A stretch of 64,000 bases of DNA, taken from NCBI RefSeq assembly GCF_000373745.1, contig NZ_KB892279.1, positions 62,001 through 126,000 on the forward strand, written 5' to 3'. This DNA is from Oligella ureolytica DSM 18253. Its GTDB lineage: Bacteria; Pseudomonadota; Gammaproteobacteria; Burkholderiales; Burkholderiaceae_B. The translations under genes and the position numbers were made by a program. Below are positions 8,808-18,108 of the stretch, piece by piece (position 1 is the stretch's first letter; each line of letters starts with the position of its first letter). The notes under the pieces were generated by a model, which saw only the letters and a program-made list of their open reading frames with translations, did no database searches and had not been told where the DNA came from.

Positions 8808-9515
8808 ATGTTTAGATCGTCAAATCGAGCCTTTAAACCTTCTGTTTATGAAACCGGCAGCCGTCGCAAGCGTGGGATGCCACGTTGGATGGTCGTACTT
8901 TTTACAGGAGTCATTATAGGCGCAGGCGGATTTTGGTTTTTACAAACAAATTATGGCCCAACGCGCATTACAGTAGAAGAGTCACAGCAACTAAACCAGC
9001 AAATCACCAACCTGAACCAAGAGCAATACGCCCTACAAGCTCGTGGCGAAGAGCTGAGCCAGAACTTGCAGCAAACCGAAAATGAAAATAGTCGCTTACT
9101 GGCGCAACACGAACAAAATCAACAACAAATCACCTCACTCAAAGAAGAAATCGATTTATTAAAACGCGCTATTCCCCAAGACCCAAGCGGCACACCGGTC
9201 GGCTTACGCCATGCCACCTTAGAAGCAGAATTAGGAAAACTGCACTATGATTTGCTGTTGATGAAACGCGATGAAAATGCACAAGATTTTCATGTTACTA
9301 TCGAAGCGAATGTTGAAGGACGCTATCGTAATGGCCGCTTAGGTCGAGCTACGCCGGAACCGTTTACAGCCACCGTTGGCAGCATGAGTCAACTTGCCGG
9401 TGAACTTGAATACCCGGAGCCACAGCGCACATTAACCGCCACCGTTGTCACGTTCACTGTCAAAGACAGTAACAGCGGTGAAGTGTTGGGTCGTCGCACC
9501 TTTAACGTCAACTAA
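8808..9515 (+). CDS. Membrane-anchored coiled-coil protein of unknown function
   Basis: A 235-residue protein. It has a short basic cytoplasmic N-terminus, one transmembrane segment (about 26-46), a Gln/Glu/Asn-rich coiled coil (about 58-120), and a globular C-terminal domain (about 130-235) of predicted beta character ending in a GRRTFNVN strand. The topology suggests a periplasmic coiled coil plus domain tethered to the inner membrane. It may belong to an uncharacterised family such as DUF6776, but I could not verify this. It follows murU by 22 bp and so may share the amgK-murU transcript, suggesting an envelope role. No catalytic motif is visible. Confidence 0.6.
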   Translation: MFRSSNRAFKPSVYETGSRRKRGMPRWMVVLFTGVIIGAGGFWFLQTNYGPTRITVEESQQLNQQITNLNQEQYALQARGEELSQNLQQTENENSRLLAQHEQNQQQITSLKEEIDLLKRAIPQDPSGTPVGLRHATLEAELGKLHYDLLLMKRDENAQDFHVTIEANVEGRYRNGRLGRATPEPFTATVGSMSQLAGELEYPEPQRTLTATVVTFTVKDSNSGEVLGRRTFNVN

Positions 9516-9591
9516 GCCATTTCAATTGATTTCGCAAGCTTGTCTAAGCCTTCTCAAATCCCCATAATAGTAGAAAGTAAGGAGTAAGCTT

Positions 9592-10281
9592 GTGAAAAAA
9601 ATTCTTGTTGTCGATGACGATCCTGATTTACGTCAATTATTATCTGACTATTTAAACCGTCATGGTTATGATTCGTTATTAGCTGAAGATGCGACAGGCC
9701 TAGAGCAACTTATCATTCGCTTTGCGCCTGACTTAGTGATTCTTGACCGTATGATGCCGGGCGGTGATGGGGTTGACGCCTGCCGTCGCCTACGTGCTGT
9801 CGATGAGGATATTCCCATTATCCTTCTAACTGCAAAAGATGAACCCATTGATCGTATTATTGGCCTCGAATCCGGCGCTGATGACTACGTGGGCAAGCCC
9901 TTTGATCCTCGCGAACTTTTAGCTCGCATTGAGGCAGTACTGCGCCGCAAAGAAGGCCCTTCTGCCCTAACCAAAGACCAACCGGTTCACTTTGGTCCTT
10001 TCATTTTTGACCCGCAGCGCCGCCAACTCAGCAAAGATGGCAACGCAGTCAAACTAACCGGTGGTGAGATTAATTTATTAGAAGCGCTGGTCACAAGCCC
10101 CGGCAAACCGCTCAGTCGCGACCGCTTACTGAGCTTAGCACGTGACGACGAAACCGGTGAACGCAATGATCGCGCCATTGATATCGCCATTTTGCGTTTA
10201 CGAAGAGCCATCGAAAGCGACCCTAAAAACCCACGTTGGATACAAACAGTGTGGGGCGTAGGCTATCGATTTTCCCCTTAA
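9592..10281 (+). CDS. ompR: OmpR-family response regulator (RisA/OmpR-like)
   Basis: A 229-residue two-component regulator. The receiver domain has acidic residues Asp8-Asp9, phospho-acceptor Asp52 (LDRMMPG), Thr80 and Lys102. The C-terminal winged helix (about 130-229) has the PhoB/OmpR core and the IQTVWGVGYRF ending. The motifs ADDYVGKPFDPRELLARI and LARDDETGERNDRAID are close to E. coli OmpR; in Bordetella the equivalent is RisA. The start is GTG with an AAGGAG site 7 bases upstream. The cognate kinase gene follows after 41 bp. Targets cannot be read from this window; porin or virulence control would be by analogy only. Confidence 0.88.
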   Translation: MKKILVVDDDPDLRQLLSDYLNRHGYDSLLAEDATGLEQLIIRFAPDLVILDRMMPGGDGVDACRRLRAVDEDIPIILLTAKDEPIDRIIGLESGADDYVGKPFDPRELLARIEAVLRRKEGPSALTKDQPVHFGPFIFDPQRRQLSKDGNAVKLTGGEINLLEALVTSPGKPLSRDRLLSLARDDETGERNDRAIDIAILRLRRAIESDPKNPRWIQTVWGVGYRFSP

Positions 10282-10322
10282 TTTTAGAAATGACGTGTTA
10301 ACACACAACTCTCGTCGCATTA

Positions 10323-11753
10323 ATGAGCAACAAACTTAAAAAGCGTTTTAGTTTAAAAAAGGCCTGGCCTTTTTCTCTACGCTTCCAAACAATCTTATTA
10401 ATTTTATTTACCATCATTAGTGTACAAATGATGAATTTATACATTGCTCAGGAATTGCGAGAGAGTTACTCCCAAAATGTCATCGTTAACCACCTTAGCT
10501 CAACGATCAGAGTACTACGGGCATCATTAGACAATACCCCAAAAGAACGGCGAAAGGAATTTGTGCACACCGCTTCCTTGGGCCAGTGGGAGTATTTGGA
10601 GCGTCCGCTCCCCCAAGACAGCTATACATCTTGGGCGCGCGGCAAACGACGCCATGAAGGTGGCAGACTGGAAAAACCAAAACGCAAACCTCCTCACAAT
10701 AAACCCTCCGGATTGGCCAAAATGGTTCGCCAGCTCAACCAAGAGTTTAATGACGGCACACGGATTGCCCTCAGTCGAGGTGAACGCCCGGCCTTATTTA
10801 TTTCTCTTGTTCCCACTGCCGAACCCGGTCAGCTGGGTCAAACCAGAGATTGGTTAGTCGTGCCTCTTAACCGTATTGAAGCGCCCGACACCTCTCACCT
10901 TTATCTATTGTGGCTGGCTGTCTCTTTCGCCCTTCTCGTACTTAGCTTGTGCTTCAGTTGGTACCTCACCCGACCTCTTACACGCTTAAGCCAAGCAGTT
11001 GAACAGGTAGCTAAAGGACAAACAGCCTATGTAAAACCATCCGGACCACGTGAAACACAGCAATTAGGTTTACAGTTTAATAGCATGCAGCATAGCCTCA
11101 ACGAATCTAAAGAGGTTCAACAAACACTGCTTGCCGGTTTACCACACGATTTAAAAAGTCCCTTAGCACGTATCTGGCTACGCCTTGAAATGACGGAGGA
11201 CGAAAACCTCAAAGAGGGCATGCGCAAAGATCTTCAAGAAATGCAAGCGATTATCAACCAATTTATCACTTATGTTCGGGGCTCCGATCCTACCAGCTAC
11301 CAATTAGTCAGCCTAGACATCTGTCAATGGCTTAGCGAGCGTATCAATTCTTGGCAAGATGCAGGTGCAGATGTACAGCTATTACAGCTACCAACACCTG
11401 AGTCTTGTGCTATTAAAGCTGATAAATTAGCCCTCGATCGCCTACTCGACAATCTCATCGGCAATGCACTAAAGCACGGTGAAGCGCCTGTTGAGGTCGA
11501 GGCTAGGGTTATGCCTGATAACAAAACACTTTATATCAGCGTGAGCGATCACGGTAAAGGTATCCCTGCAGAGCAGCGAGAGGAAGCGTTAAGAGCCTTT
11601 TCTCGTTTGGACAAAGCACGCACCAAAACCGGTAGTGTAGGACTCGGTCTGGCGTTAGTAGAGCAAATTGTCATTTCTCATGGAGGCCGCTTGGAATTAA
11701 ACGATCATGAATCCGGTGGATTACGTGTCGATATTTACTTTCCACTATCTTAA
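10323..11753 (+). CDS. envZ: EnvZ/RisS-like sensor histidine kinase
   Basis: A 476-residue inner-membrane kinase partner of the preceding regulator. The cytoplasmic N-terminus is basic. TM1 is at about 21-42, a periplasmic domain at 43-192, TM2 at about 193-215, then HAMP (TRPLTRLSQAVEQVAKGQ), a DHp domain with phospho-acceptor His275 in PHDLKSPLARIWLRLEM, and an ATPase domain with the N box NLIGNALKHG and G boxes DHGKGIP and GLGLALV. The periplasmic part carries an unusual Lys/Arg-rich patch (about 106-127). The H-box has Pro immediately before His275, where EnvZ has Ser. Confidence 0.88.
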   Translation: MSNKLKKRFSLKKAWPFSLRFQTILLILFTIISVQMMNLYIAQELRESYSQNVIVNHLSSTIRVLRASLDNTPKERRKEFVHTASLGQWEYLERPLPQDSYTSWARGKRRHEGGRLEKPKRKPPHNKPSGLAKMVRQLNQEFNDGTRIALSRGERPALFISLVPTAEPGQLGQTRDWLVVPLNRIEAPDTSHLYLLWLAVSFALLVLSLCFSWYLTRPLTRLSQAVEQVAKGQTAYVKPSGPRETQQLGLQFNSMQHSLNESKEVQQTLLAGLPHDLKSPLARIWLRLEMTEDENLKEGMRKDLQEMQAIINQFITYVRGSDPTSYQLVSLDICQWLSERINSWQDAGADVQLLQLPTPESCAIKADKLALDRLLDNLIGNALKHGEAPVEVEARVMPDNKTLYISVSDHGKGIPAEQREEALRAFSRLDKARTKTGSVGLGLALVEQIVISHGGRLELNDHESGGLRVDIYFPLS

Positions 11754-11828
11754 TTGAACGTGTATACCCTCCGAGTATGGCACAATGTAGGGTGTTATTT
11801 AAATTTAATTAATCTGTATTTATCATCT

Positions 11829-13586
11829 ATGAGTGCATCTAATTCAGACGTACCTGTTTCAAATTTTCTGCGCACTATTATTGAAAAAGATCTAAGCGCA
11901 AATAAATTTCAAAATAAGCGTTGGGCCGGGAAACCTGGGCCTTTATCTATGCAACAAGATGCTCCAAAAGATCTTGCGCGTATTCGCACACGTTTCCCGC
12001 CTGAGCCTAACGGCTTTTTACATATTGGTCACGCCAAAAGTATTTGCCTTAACTTCGGTTTAGCGCGCGACTATGCCGGTCAGTGTCACCTACGTTTTGA
12101 CGACACCAATCCCGAAAAAGAGGAGCAAGCCTATGTTGACAGTATTATCGATACGGTCAAGTGGTTAGGCTTTGATTGGAACTACGGTGATAGCGAGCAT
12201 TTATACTACGCCAGTGACTACTTCCAGTACTTCTATGAGTTCGCTCTTGCCCTCATCGAAAGTGGCGATGCTTATGTCGACGAGCAAACGCAAGAGGAAA
12301 TTCGCGAAAACCGCGGCACCCTTACTACGCCCGGCGTCGATTCACCATGGCGTAATCGTCCTGTCGAAGAGTCACTAAAGCTCTTTATTGAAATGCGTGA
12401 CGGTAAACATCCCAACGGCAGCCTATGCTTGCGCGCCAAAGTTGACATGGCATCACCAAATATCAACATGCGCGATCCAGTCATTTACCGTATTCGTCAT
12501 GAAGCTCATCATCGTACCGGTTCAGATTGGCCAATTTATCCTATGTACACCTACGCGCACCCCCTAGAGGATGCGCTAGAGATGATCACGCATAGTATTT
12601 GTACTTTGGAATTTGAAGATCAACGCCCATTTTACGATTGGGTGATTGATAAACTTATTGCGCTTGGCCATTTACCTAAGCACCGACCTCATCAGTATGA
12701 GTTCGCTCGCTTAAACTTAAATCATGTCGTCACCAGTAAGCGCAAACTCAAGAAATTGGTCGATGAAAACCTCGTCAGCGGCTGGGATGACCCACGTATG
12801 CCGACAATCATGGGCTTACGTCGTCGTGGTTACACGCCGGAATCTATTCGCCTTTTCTGCGAACGTATCGGTGTATCAAAGGCAGATTCTCGTATTGACT
12901 ATAATATTCTTGAACAAGCATTACGTGACGACTTAGACCCTAAAGTCGATCGCAGCGTTGCCGTGCTTGATCCGCTTAAATTGATTATTACCAATTACCC
13001 GGAGGGTCAATCAGAGTTGTGTCGTGCACCAAAGCATCCGCACAACCCTGAGCAAGGTACCCGCGAATTCTTATTTAGTCGTGAGCTCTGGATTGAACGT
13101 GAAGACTTTATGGAAGATCCACCCAAAAAGTACTTCCGCCTTTTCCCGGGCAACCTGGTTCGCTTAAAGTACGGTTACATCGTTAAATGTACCGGCTTTA
13201 AAAAAGATGAAAACGGTCAAATCCTTGAGGTTTATGCTGAGTATTTACCTGACACAAAAAGCGGCACACCGGGAGCCAACAGCGTCAAGGTCAAAGGCAA
13301 CATCACATGGATCAGCATAGAGCACGCACAAGCTGTCGAGGTCAAACTCTATGACCGTCTATTTACGGTAGAAAACCCCGATGCCGGTGACCAGGATTTC
13401 CTCGAACTCCTCAATCCGAACTCAGTTAAAACGGTACAAGCTTTTATTGAGCCGGGCACAGAGATCACGCCGGGCGCTCGCTGGCAGTTTGAGCGATTAG
13501 GTTATTTCTATGTTGATGTTGATCCACAAGACACAAGCAAGATGGTCATCAACCGTAGCACTACCCTACGTGATAATTGGGTATAG
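11829..13586 (+). CDS. glnS: Glutaminyl-tRNA synthetase
   Basis: A 585-residue class I aminoacyl-tRNA synthetase that charges tRNA-Gln directly. The HIGH motif sits in RFPPEPNGFLHIGHAKS. The KMSKS counterpart is VVTSKRKL. The C-terminal tRNA-anticodon barrels are complete. Compared with the E. coli enzyme there is an insertion of about 25 residues between the N-terminal NFLRTIIEKDL segment and the catalytic core; from memory Bordetella-type enzymes share it. I start at ATG 11829 (MSASNSDVP) because the 25 in-frame residues upstream have no counterpart in the family. Having GlnRS argues against an indirect GatCAB route for Gln, although GatCAB could still serve Asn. Confidence 0.94.
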   Translation: MSASNSDVPVSNFLRTIIEKDLSANKFQNKRWAGKPGPLSMQQDAPKDLARIRTRFPPEPNGFLHIGHAKSICLNFGLARDYAGQCHLRFDDTNPEKEEQAYVDSIIDTVKWLGFDWNYGDSEHLYYASDYFQYFYEFALALIESGDAYVDEQTQEEIRENRGTLTTPGVDSPWRNRPVEESLKLFIEMRDGKHPNGSLCLRAKVDMASPNINMRDPVIYRIRHEAHHRTGSDWPIYPMYTYAHPLEDALEMITHSICTLEFEDQRPFYDWVIDKLIALGHLPKHRPHQYEFARLNLNHVVTSKRKLKKLVDENLVSGWDDPRMPTIMGLRRRGYTPESIRLFCERIGVSKADSRIDYNILEQALRDDLDPKVDRSVAVLDPLKLIITNYPEGQSELCRAPKHPHNPEQGTREFLFSRELWIEREDFMEDPPKKYFRLFPGNLVRLKYGYIVKCTGFKKDENGQILEVYAEYLPDTKSGTPGANSVKVKGNITWISIEHAQAVEVKLYDRLFTVENPDAGDQDFLELLNPNSVKTVQAFIEPGTEITPGARWQFERLGYFYVDVDPQDTSKMVINRSTTLRDNWV

Positions 13587-13611
13587 AGCAGACGTTTTAT
13601 TTAATTTTTAA

Positions 13612-14394
13612 ATGGACACAAGCGTGAGTAATCAAGCAGCATCGGTTTTACAACTCAAAGGCGGATTTATCTATACTCTGCGATTGATTTTGCAAAGTAA
13701 TGACATTGAAGAAATTAAGAAATCGCTAGAAGAAAGGCTAGCCAACACGGGCAGTCTTTTTTTAAACGAACCCTTAATCATTGATGTTAATGGAATCGAA
13801 GCGCCCTTAGCATGGGCAGAGCTCATTGATTTTTTAGAAAGTAAAAATCTTCCCGTCATTGGCGTTAGCGCACAGGGTGAGCTCTTAGAGCAAGCTAAGG
13901 GTCGCGGACTCTATATTATTGATGTAGACAACCTACCTAGCCGGGAAGCACCTGAGCCTAGCCCTACGGATGAGCCGGTAGTCCTAGAAGCAAGTCCGCA
14001 ACCCGCTTCTCAAGACCCCGATCATAAAAAGCAAGCGCTGGAGGAACAAGTCAGTCCGACCATGGTCCTCAAGCGTCAACTACGCTCAGGTCAGCGAGTT
14101 TATGCGCGTAACGCCGATTTAATTGTCATTGGTGCAGTCAGTCGCGGTGCAGAAATTATTGCCGACGGCAATATCCACGTCTATGGCCCTTTACGTGGTA
14201 GAGCCATCGCTGGTGCTCGTGGCAACACAAGCGCTCGTATCTTCACATCACATTTAGACGCGGAGTTAGTAGCAATTGCTGGTATTTATCGTTTGATTGA
14301 CCAGGACTTCTCAACAGAAATTCATAAGCAACCAGTAATTATTGAATTAGAACATGAATCGCTACTCTTTCATCAAGGTGACGATCTAAACTAA
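13612..14394 (+). CDS. minC: Septum site-determining protein MinC
   Basis: A 260-residue inhibitor of FtsZ polymerisation, recruited to the membrane by MinD. The N-terminal FtsZ-inhibiting domain (about 10-105) is followed by a Pro/Glu-rich linker (about 108-145) and the C-terminal beta-helix that binds MinD, with RSGQRVYARNADLIVIGAVS and the GPLRGRAIAGARGN core. An in-frame GTG at 13624 is an alternative start that would lose four residues. It is the first gene of minCDE, 110 bp ahead of minD, so minD may also have its own promoter. Confidence 0.94.
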   Translation: MDTSVSNQAASVLQLKGGFIYTLRLILQSNDIEEIKKSLEERLANTGSLFLNEPLIIDVNGIEAPLAWAELIDFLESKNLPVIGVSAQGELLEQAKGRGLYIIDVDNLPSREAPEPSPTDEPVVLEASPQPASQDPDHKKQALEEQVSPTMVLKRQLRSGQRVYARNADLIVIGAVSRGAEIIADGNIHVYGPLRGRAIAGARGNTSARIFTSHLDAELVAIAGIYRLIDQDFSTEIHKQPVIIELEHESLLFHQGDDLN

Positions 14395-14504
14395 AAAAGC
14401 AAATAGACCATATGCAATAATGTATTACAAGTACATGGAAGCATATACACACAGCTTAATTTTCAGTTAAGATAATATCCAAATTTTTATAAATAGGAAC
14501 CTTT

Positions 14505-15320
14505 ATGGCACGTATTATTGTTGTAACTTCTGGAAAAGGTGGCGTAGGTAAAACCACCACAAGTGCCAGCTTTGCAGCTGGCTTAGCCATGCACGGTCAC
14601 AAAACTGCCGTTATCGACTTCGATGTGGGTTTACGTAATCTAGACTTAATTATGGGTTGTGAACGTCGTGTAGTATATGACTTCATTAATGTGATTAGCG
14701 GTGAAGCCACCCTCAATCAAGCACTCATTAAGGATAAGTTACTAGACAATTTATACATTTTGCCAGCGTCACAAACTCGCGATAAAGACGCGCTCACCAT
14801 CGAGGGAGTGGGTAAGGTCTTAGACGACTTAAAAACCATGGATTTTGAGTATATTGTTTGTGACTCTCCTGCCGGTATTGAAGCCGGAGCGCTGATGGCT
14901 GCTTATTATGCTGATGACGCCCTGGTCGTGACCAATCCTGAGGTTTCCTCAGTACGTGACTCCGATCGCATCCTTGGTATTTTATCTTCTAAATCTAAGC
15001 GTGCAGAAACCTCTGAAGAGCCCATTAAGGAGCATCTCATCATCACGCGCTACAACCCAAGACGCGTAGAAGAAGGCGATATGCTGTCAATCAAGGACAT
15101 CGAGGATATTTTACGTATCAAATTAATTGGCGTCGTTCCGGAATCTGATGATGTTATCCAAGCGTCCAACACAGGCTCGCCCGTCATTCATCTCAAGGAA
15201 AGTGTCGTCGCTCAAGCCTATCAGGATATTGTTGACCGCTACTTGGGCACAGAGAAACCAATGCGCTTTACAACTCATGAAAAAGCCGGTTTATTTAAGC
15301 GCCTTTTCGGAGGTAAATAG
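14505..15320 (+). CDS. minD: Septum site-determining ATPase MinD
   Basis: A 271-residue ParA/MinD-type ATPase that oscillates on the membrane with MinE and carries MinC to the poles. The deviant Walker A motif GKGGVGKTTTSA lies at residues 10-21, followed by the switch DFDVGLRNLDLIMG and the DSPAGIE motif. The C-terminus ends in an amphipathic membrane-targeting helix (KAGLFKRLFGGK). The ribosome site is AGGAACC, 7-8 bases upstream. minE starts 4 bp after the stop. Confidence 0.97.
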   Translation: MARIIVVTSGKGGVGKTTTSASFAAGLAMHGHKTAVIDFDVGLRNLDLIMGCERRVVYDFINVISGEATLNQALIKDKLLDNLYILPASQTRDKDALTIEGVGKVLDDLKTMDFEYIVCDSPAGIEAGALMAAYYADDALVVTNPEVSSVRDSDRILGILSSKSKRAETSEEPIKEHLIITRYNPRRVEEGDMLSIKDIEDILRIKLIGVVPESDDVIQASNTGSPVIHLKESVVAQAYQDIVDRYLGTEKPMRFTTHEKAGLFKRLFGGK

Positions 15321-15323
15321 CTG

Positions 15324-15617
15324 ATGTCTTTAATTAAATTATTATTAGGTGAAAGAAAAAAGTCCAACTCGGCAAAAATTGCCAAGGAGCGTATTAGCTT
15401 TGTTTTAGTACGTGATGCCAATGACGGCCCGGATTTTTTACCCGAGCTACAAAAAGAACTGATTCAAGTCATCTCTAAATACGTCAAAGTCAATCAGGAT
15501 GATATTAAAGTCTCCCTTGATAAGCAAGACAACTTAGAGGTATTAGAAGTCAAGATAGAAATGAGTCAAGAAGAGATTAACGCAGCCAAAGAGGCTAAAA
15601 ACGAATCGACCACCTAA
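15324..15617 (+). CDS. minE: Cell division topological specificity factor MinE
   Basis: A 97-residue regulator that stimulates MinD ATPase and so drives Min oscillation. The N-terminal membrane-targeting and anti-MinCD segment ([22 protein letters not shown]) is typical, and the C-terminal topological-specificity domain continues to about residue 85. It is closely linked to minD and is followed by a strong terminator. Confidence 0.96.
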   Translation: MSLIKLLLGERKKSNSAKIAKERISFVLVRDANDGPDFLPELQKELIQVISKYVKVNQDDIKVSLDKQDNLEVLEVKIEMSQEEINAAKEAKNESTT

Positions 15618-15659
15618 CTTAGTCGCGTTGCTTACACCGAAGCAGTTAGCTCTCAAACA

Positions 15660-15699
15660 ACAATAGCCGGATAATATTAATTATCCGGCTATTGTTTTT
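15660..15699 (+). terminator. Rho-independent terminator of minCDE
   Basis: A perfect 15-bp stem (ACAATAGCCGGATAA at 15660-15674 with its complement at 15681-15695) has a 6-nt loop and a T run at 15695-15699. It separates minE from the convergent lipoprotein genes. Confidence 0.93.
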
Positions 15700-15730
15700 A
15701 AAACTTAACTTAGCGCTAATTGCCAGTTTA

Positions 15731-15940
15731 TTACTTGCCGACTTGGTTACCGATAAGGCCACCGACAGCAGCCCCTCCCACGGTACCCCAGCCGTCACCG
15801 TCAGTAATTAACGCACCGGCACCGGCACCAATGGCAGCCCCGGCAACTGTGCTTCTATCACGGCTGGACATATGCCCACAGGCCGCTAAACTACCAACAA
15901 GTGCAGCTAAAACAACATATTTGCCAATTTTATTCTTCAC
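15731..15940 (-). CDS. OsmB-like glycine-zipper lipoprotein, copy 1
   Basis: A 69-residue small outer-membrane lipoprotein. The signal peptide ends in lipobox LAAC at Cys21. The mature part is a glycine-zipper segment (VAGAAIGAGAGALI...GGAAVGGLIGNQVGK) of the OsmB/YmgG-like type, expected to insert as a helical hairpin. The start is GTG with a GAGGGG ribosome site. The neighbouring gene upstream on the same strand is a near-identical paralogue. OsmB itself is osmotically and stress induced in E. coli; induction here is unknown. Confidence 0.82.
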   Translation of the reverse strand: MKNKIGKYVVLAALVGSLAACGHMSSRDRSTVAGAAIGAGAGALITDGDGWGTVGGAAVGGLIGNQVGK

Positions 15941-15965
15941 AACTGACCCCTCTAATATAATACTC

Positions 15966-15987
15966 GGCGCTATCTATAGATAGCGCC
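15966..15987. other. Perfect hairpin between the two OsmB-like genes
   Basis: GGCGCTATC and its exact complement flank a 4-nt loop in the 56-bp gap between the paralogues. No T run follows on either strand, so it looks more like an RNA-stabilising or processing element, or a weak attenuator, than a classical terminator. Confidence 0.6.
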
Positions 15988-15996
15988 ATAAAAATA

Positions 15997-16206
15997 CTAT
16001 TTACCTACTTGGTTACCAATGATGCCGCCGACCGCTGCACCACCGACCGTACCCCAACCGCTACCACCGGTTAAAATAGCTCCGGCACCACCGCCAATGG
16101 CGGCCCCGGCAACCGTGCTCTTATCACGAGTAGACATATGGCCGCAGGCGCTAAGACTACCAACGAGTGCAGCTAATACAAGATATTTACCAATTGTGAC
16201 TTTCAT
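15997..16206 (-). CDS. OsmB-like glycine-zipper lipoprotein, copy 2
   Basis: A 69-residue paralogue of the adjacent gene with identical length and architecture: signal peptide, lipobox LSAC at Cys21, GHMSTRDKSTVAGAAIGGGAG and the glycine zipper to GNQVGK. About four residues in five are identical, pointing to a recent tandem duplication. The ATG has an AGAGGTG ribosome site. It is probably the promoter-proximal gene of a two-gene transcript, with a 179-bp leader region up to the end of ettA. Confidence 0.82.
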   Translation of the reverse strand: MKVTIGKYLVLAALVGSLSACGHMSTRDKSTVAGAAIGGGAGAILTGGSGWGTVGGAAVGGIIGNQVGK

Positions 16207-16385
16207 AACACACCTCTTATAATTTAATACTTATAATTTTCAAAACTGAAAAATCTAAACTTGCACAGTGAGTTCAAAGGCCACTGCGACAACTTATTAC
16301 CAGTAAGTTAACCCAAGTGACAAGTAAATACTATTTAAATACTTATATAAATGTATCTATATGAAAAAATACCGTGCGCTGTATT

Positions 16386-18059
16386 TTATTTTAAAGATTT
16401 AAAACGAATACGCTTAGGCTTGGCAGCTTCTTCACCCAATCGACGCTTTTTATCTTCTTCATATTCCTGATAATTACCCTCAAAGAAATACAGCTGTGAA
16501 TCACCCTCGTACGCCAAGATATGTGTAGCAATACGGTCTAAGAACCAACGGTCATGGCTAATCACCATCACTGTACCGGCGAACTCAAGTAAGGCATCTT
16601 CAAGCGCTCGTAGCGTCTCAACATCCAGGTCGTTAGATGGTTCATCAAGTAAAAGGACATTACCGCCACTAATGAGTGTCTTAGCTAAGTGCAAGCGACC
16701 TCTCTCACCACCGGATAACTCACCGGTAATTTTACTTTGATCTGAGCCTTTGAAATTAAAGCGTCCTAAGTATGCTCTGGATGACATCTCAAACCGACCG
16801 ACAGTCAAAATATCTTGACCGTCAGAGATCACTTCAAATACCGATTTACCATCTTCCAAACTGTCACGTGATTGATCAACATAAGCCAACTTGACCGTTT
16901 GACCAATTTTGACCTCACCACTGTCCGGCTGCTCTTGGCCTGCAATCATACGGAATAACGTGGATTTACCGGCACCGTTAGGGCCGACAATACCAACAAT
17001 CGCACCAGCAGGCACTTTGAAGCTTAAGTCATCAATCAATAGACGGTCGCCGAAGCCTTTAGAAACATTAACAAACTCAATAACCTCTTGGCCTAAGCGC
17101 TCTGCTACCGGTATAAAAATCTCTTGGGTTTCATTACGACGCTGATACTCATGTGAAGACAACTCTTCAAAACGCGCAAGACGTGCTTTGGATTTTGCTT
17201 GGCGAGCTTTAGGGTTTTGACGAACCCACTCTAACTCTCGCTTAATCGTACGCTGACGCGCACTCTCCGCCGCCTCTTCAAGCTTTAAACGGTCTTCCTT
17301 TTGCTCTAACCAAGAGGTGTAGTTACCCTTCCATGGAATACCATGACCGCGGTCAAGCTCAAGAATCCACTCCGCTGCATTGTCTAAGAAATAACGGTCG
17401 TGCGTAACAGCCACCACTGTACCCGGGAATTTTTGCAAGAAGATCTCCAGCCACTCAACACTCTCCGCATCTAGGTGGTTGGTTGGTTCATCTAACAACA
17501 ACATATCCGGCTTTGACAATAATAAACGACAAAGCGCCACGCGACGCTTCTCACCACCGGATAAGTGCTCAACTTTAGCGTCCCAAGGGGGTAGGCGTAA
17601 GGCATCTGCAGCGATTTCCAATTGATGATCAAGATCGTCGCTACCGGCAGTTGCGGCTGCAGAAATAATCGCTTCCAGCTCTGCCTGTTCAGCCGCTAAG
17701 GCATCAAAATCCGCATCGGGCTCGGCATATTCAGCATATACCTCATCAAGACGCTTGCGAGCGGCAAACACCTCTCCTAATCCATCTTCAACCGACTCAC
17801 GAACAGTATGCTCCGGGTTAAGCTGAGGCTCTTGCGGCAAATAGCCAATACTAATGCCCGGCATGGGGATAGCCTCACCGTCAATCTCTTTATCAAGGCC
17901 GGCCATAATTTTAAGTAAAGTCGATTTACCGGAGCCATTGAGACCAAGCACACCGATTTTTGCGCCCGGAAAAAATGATAAGGAGATATCTCTTAAGATT
18001 TGACGTTTGGGTGGGACTGTTTTACCCACACGATTCATTGTGTAAACAAATTGCGCCAT
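16386..18059 (-). CDS. ettA: Energy-dependent translational throttle protein EttA (ABC-F)
   Basis: A 557-residue soluble ABC-F ATPase that binds the ribosomal E site and gates the first peptide bond according to ATP/ADP level. It has two ABC domains with Walker A LNGSGKST and PNGAGKST, and signatures [11 protein letters not shown] and [11 protein letters not shown]. The EttA-specific arm (about 95-140) and the charged linker (about 245-305, [21 protein letters not shown]) are present. Length equals E. coli EttA (555). It diverges from the gene at 18239. Confidence 0.95.
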   Translation of the reverse strand: MAQFVYTMNRVGKTVPPKRQILRDISLSFFPGAKIGVLGLNGSGKSTLLKIMAGLDKEIDGEAIPMPGISIGYLPQEPQLNPEHTVRESVEDGLGEVFAARKRLDEVYAEYAEPDADFDALAAEQAELEAIISAAATAGSDDLDHQLEIAADALRLPPWDAKVEHLSGGEKRRVALCRLLLSKPDMLLLDEPTNHLDAESVEWLEIFLQKFPGTVVAVTHDRYFLDNAAEWILELDRGHGIPWKGNYTSWLEQKEDRLKLEEAAESARQRTIKRELEWVRQNPKARQAKSKARLARFEELSSHEYQRRNETQEIFIPVAERLGQEVIEFVNVSKGFGDRLLIDDLSFKVPAGAIVGIVGPNGAGKSTLFRMIAGQEQPDSGEVKIGQTVKLAYVDQSRDSLEDGKSVFEVISDGQDILTVGRFEMSSRAYLGRFNFKGSDQSKITGELSGGERGRLHLAKTLISGGNVLLLDEPSNDLDVETLRALEDALLEFAGTVMVISHDRWFLDRIATHILAYEGDSQLYFFEGNYQEYEEDKKRRLGEEAAKPKRIRFKSLK

Positions 18060-18108
18060 AAATAATTAAAATAAAATAGTTTTAAAATACCAGCTAATTG
18101 TAATCAAT

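Noticed and set aside
11754-11828. Upstream extension of glnS from a TTG at 11754
   Set aside because: The 25 extra residues have no match to GlnRS N-termini, while the ATG at 11829 gives the conserved NFLRTIIEKDL start.
15660-15695. GCCGG inside the minE terminator as an uptake-sequence repeat, Neisseria style
   Set aside because: The other terminators in the window lack this word, so there is no sign of a shared uptake signal in hairpins.
15966-15987. Classical terminator between the OsmB-like genes
   Set aside because: The T run is on the wrong side for minus-strand transcription, so I list it as a hairpin only.
15720-16222. Plus-strand ORFs opposite the OsmB-like genes
   Set aside because: They are Pro/Ala-rich mirror frames of glycine-zipper genes that have lipoboxes and ribosome sites on the minus strand.
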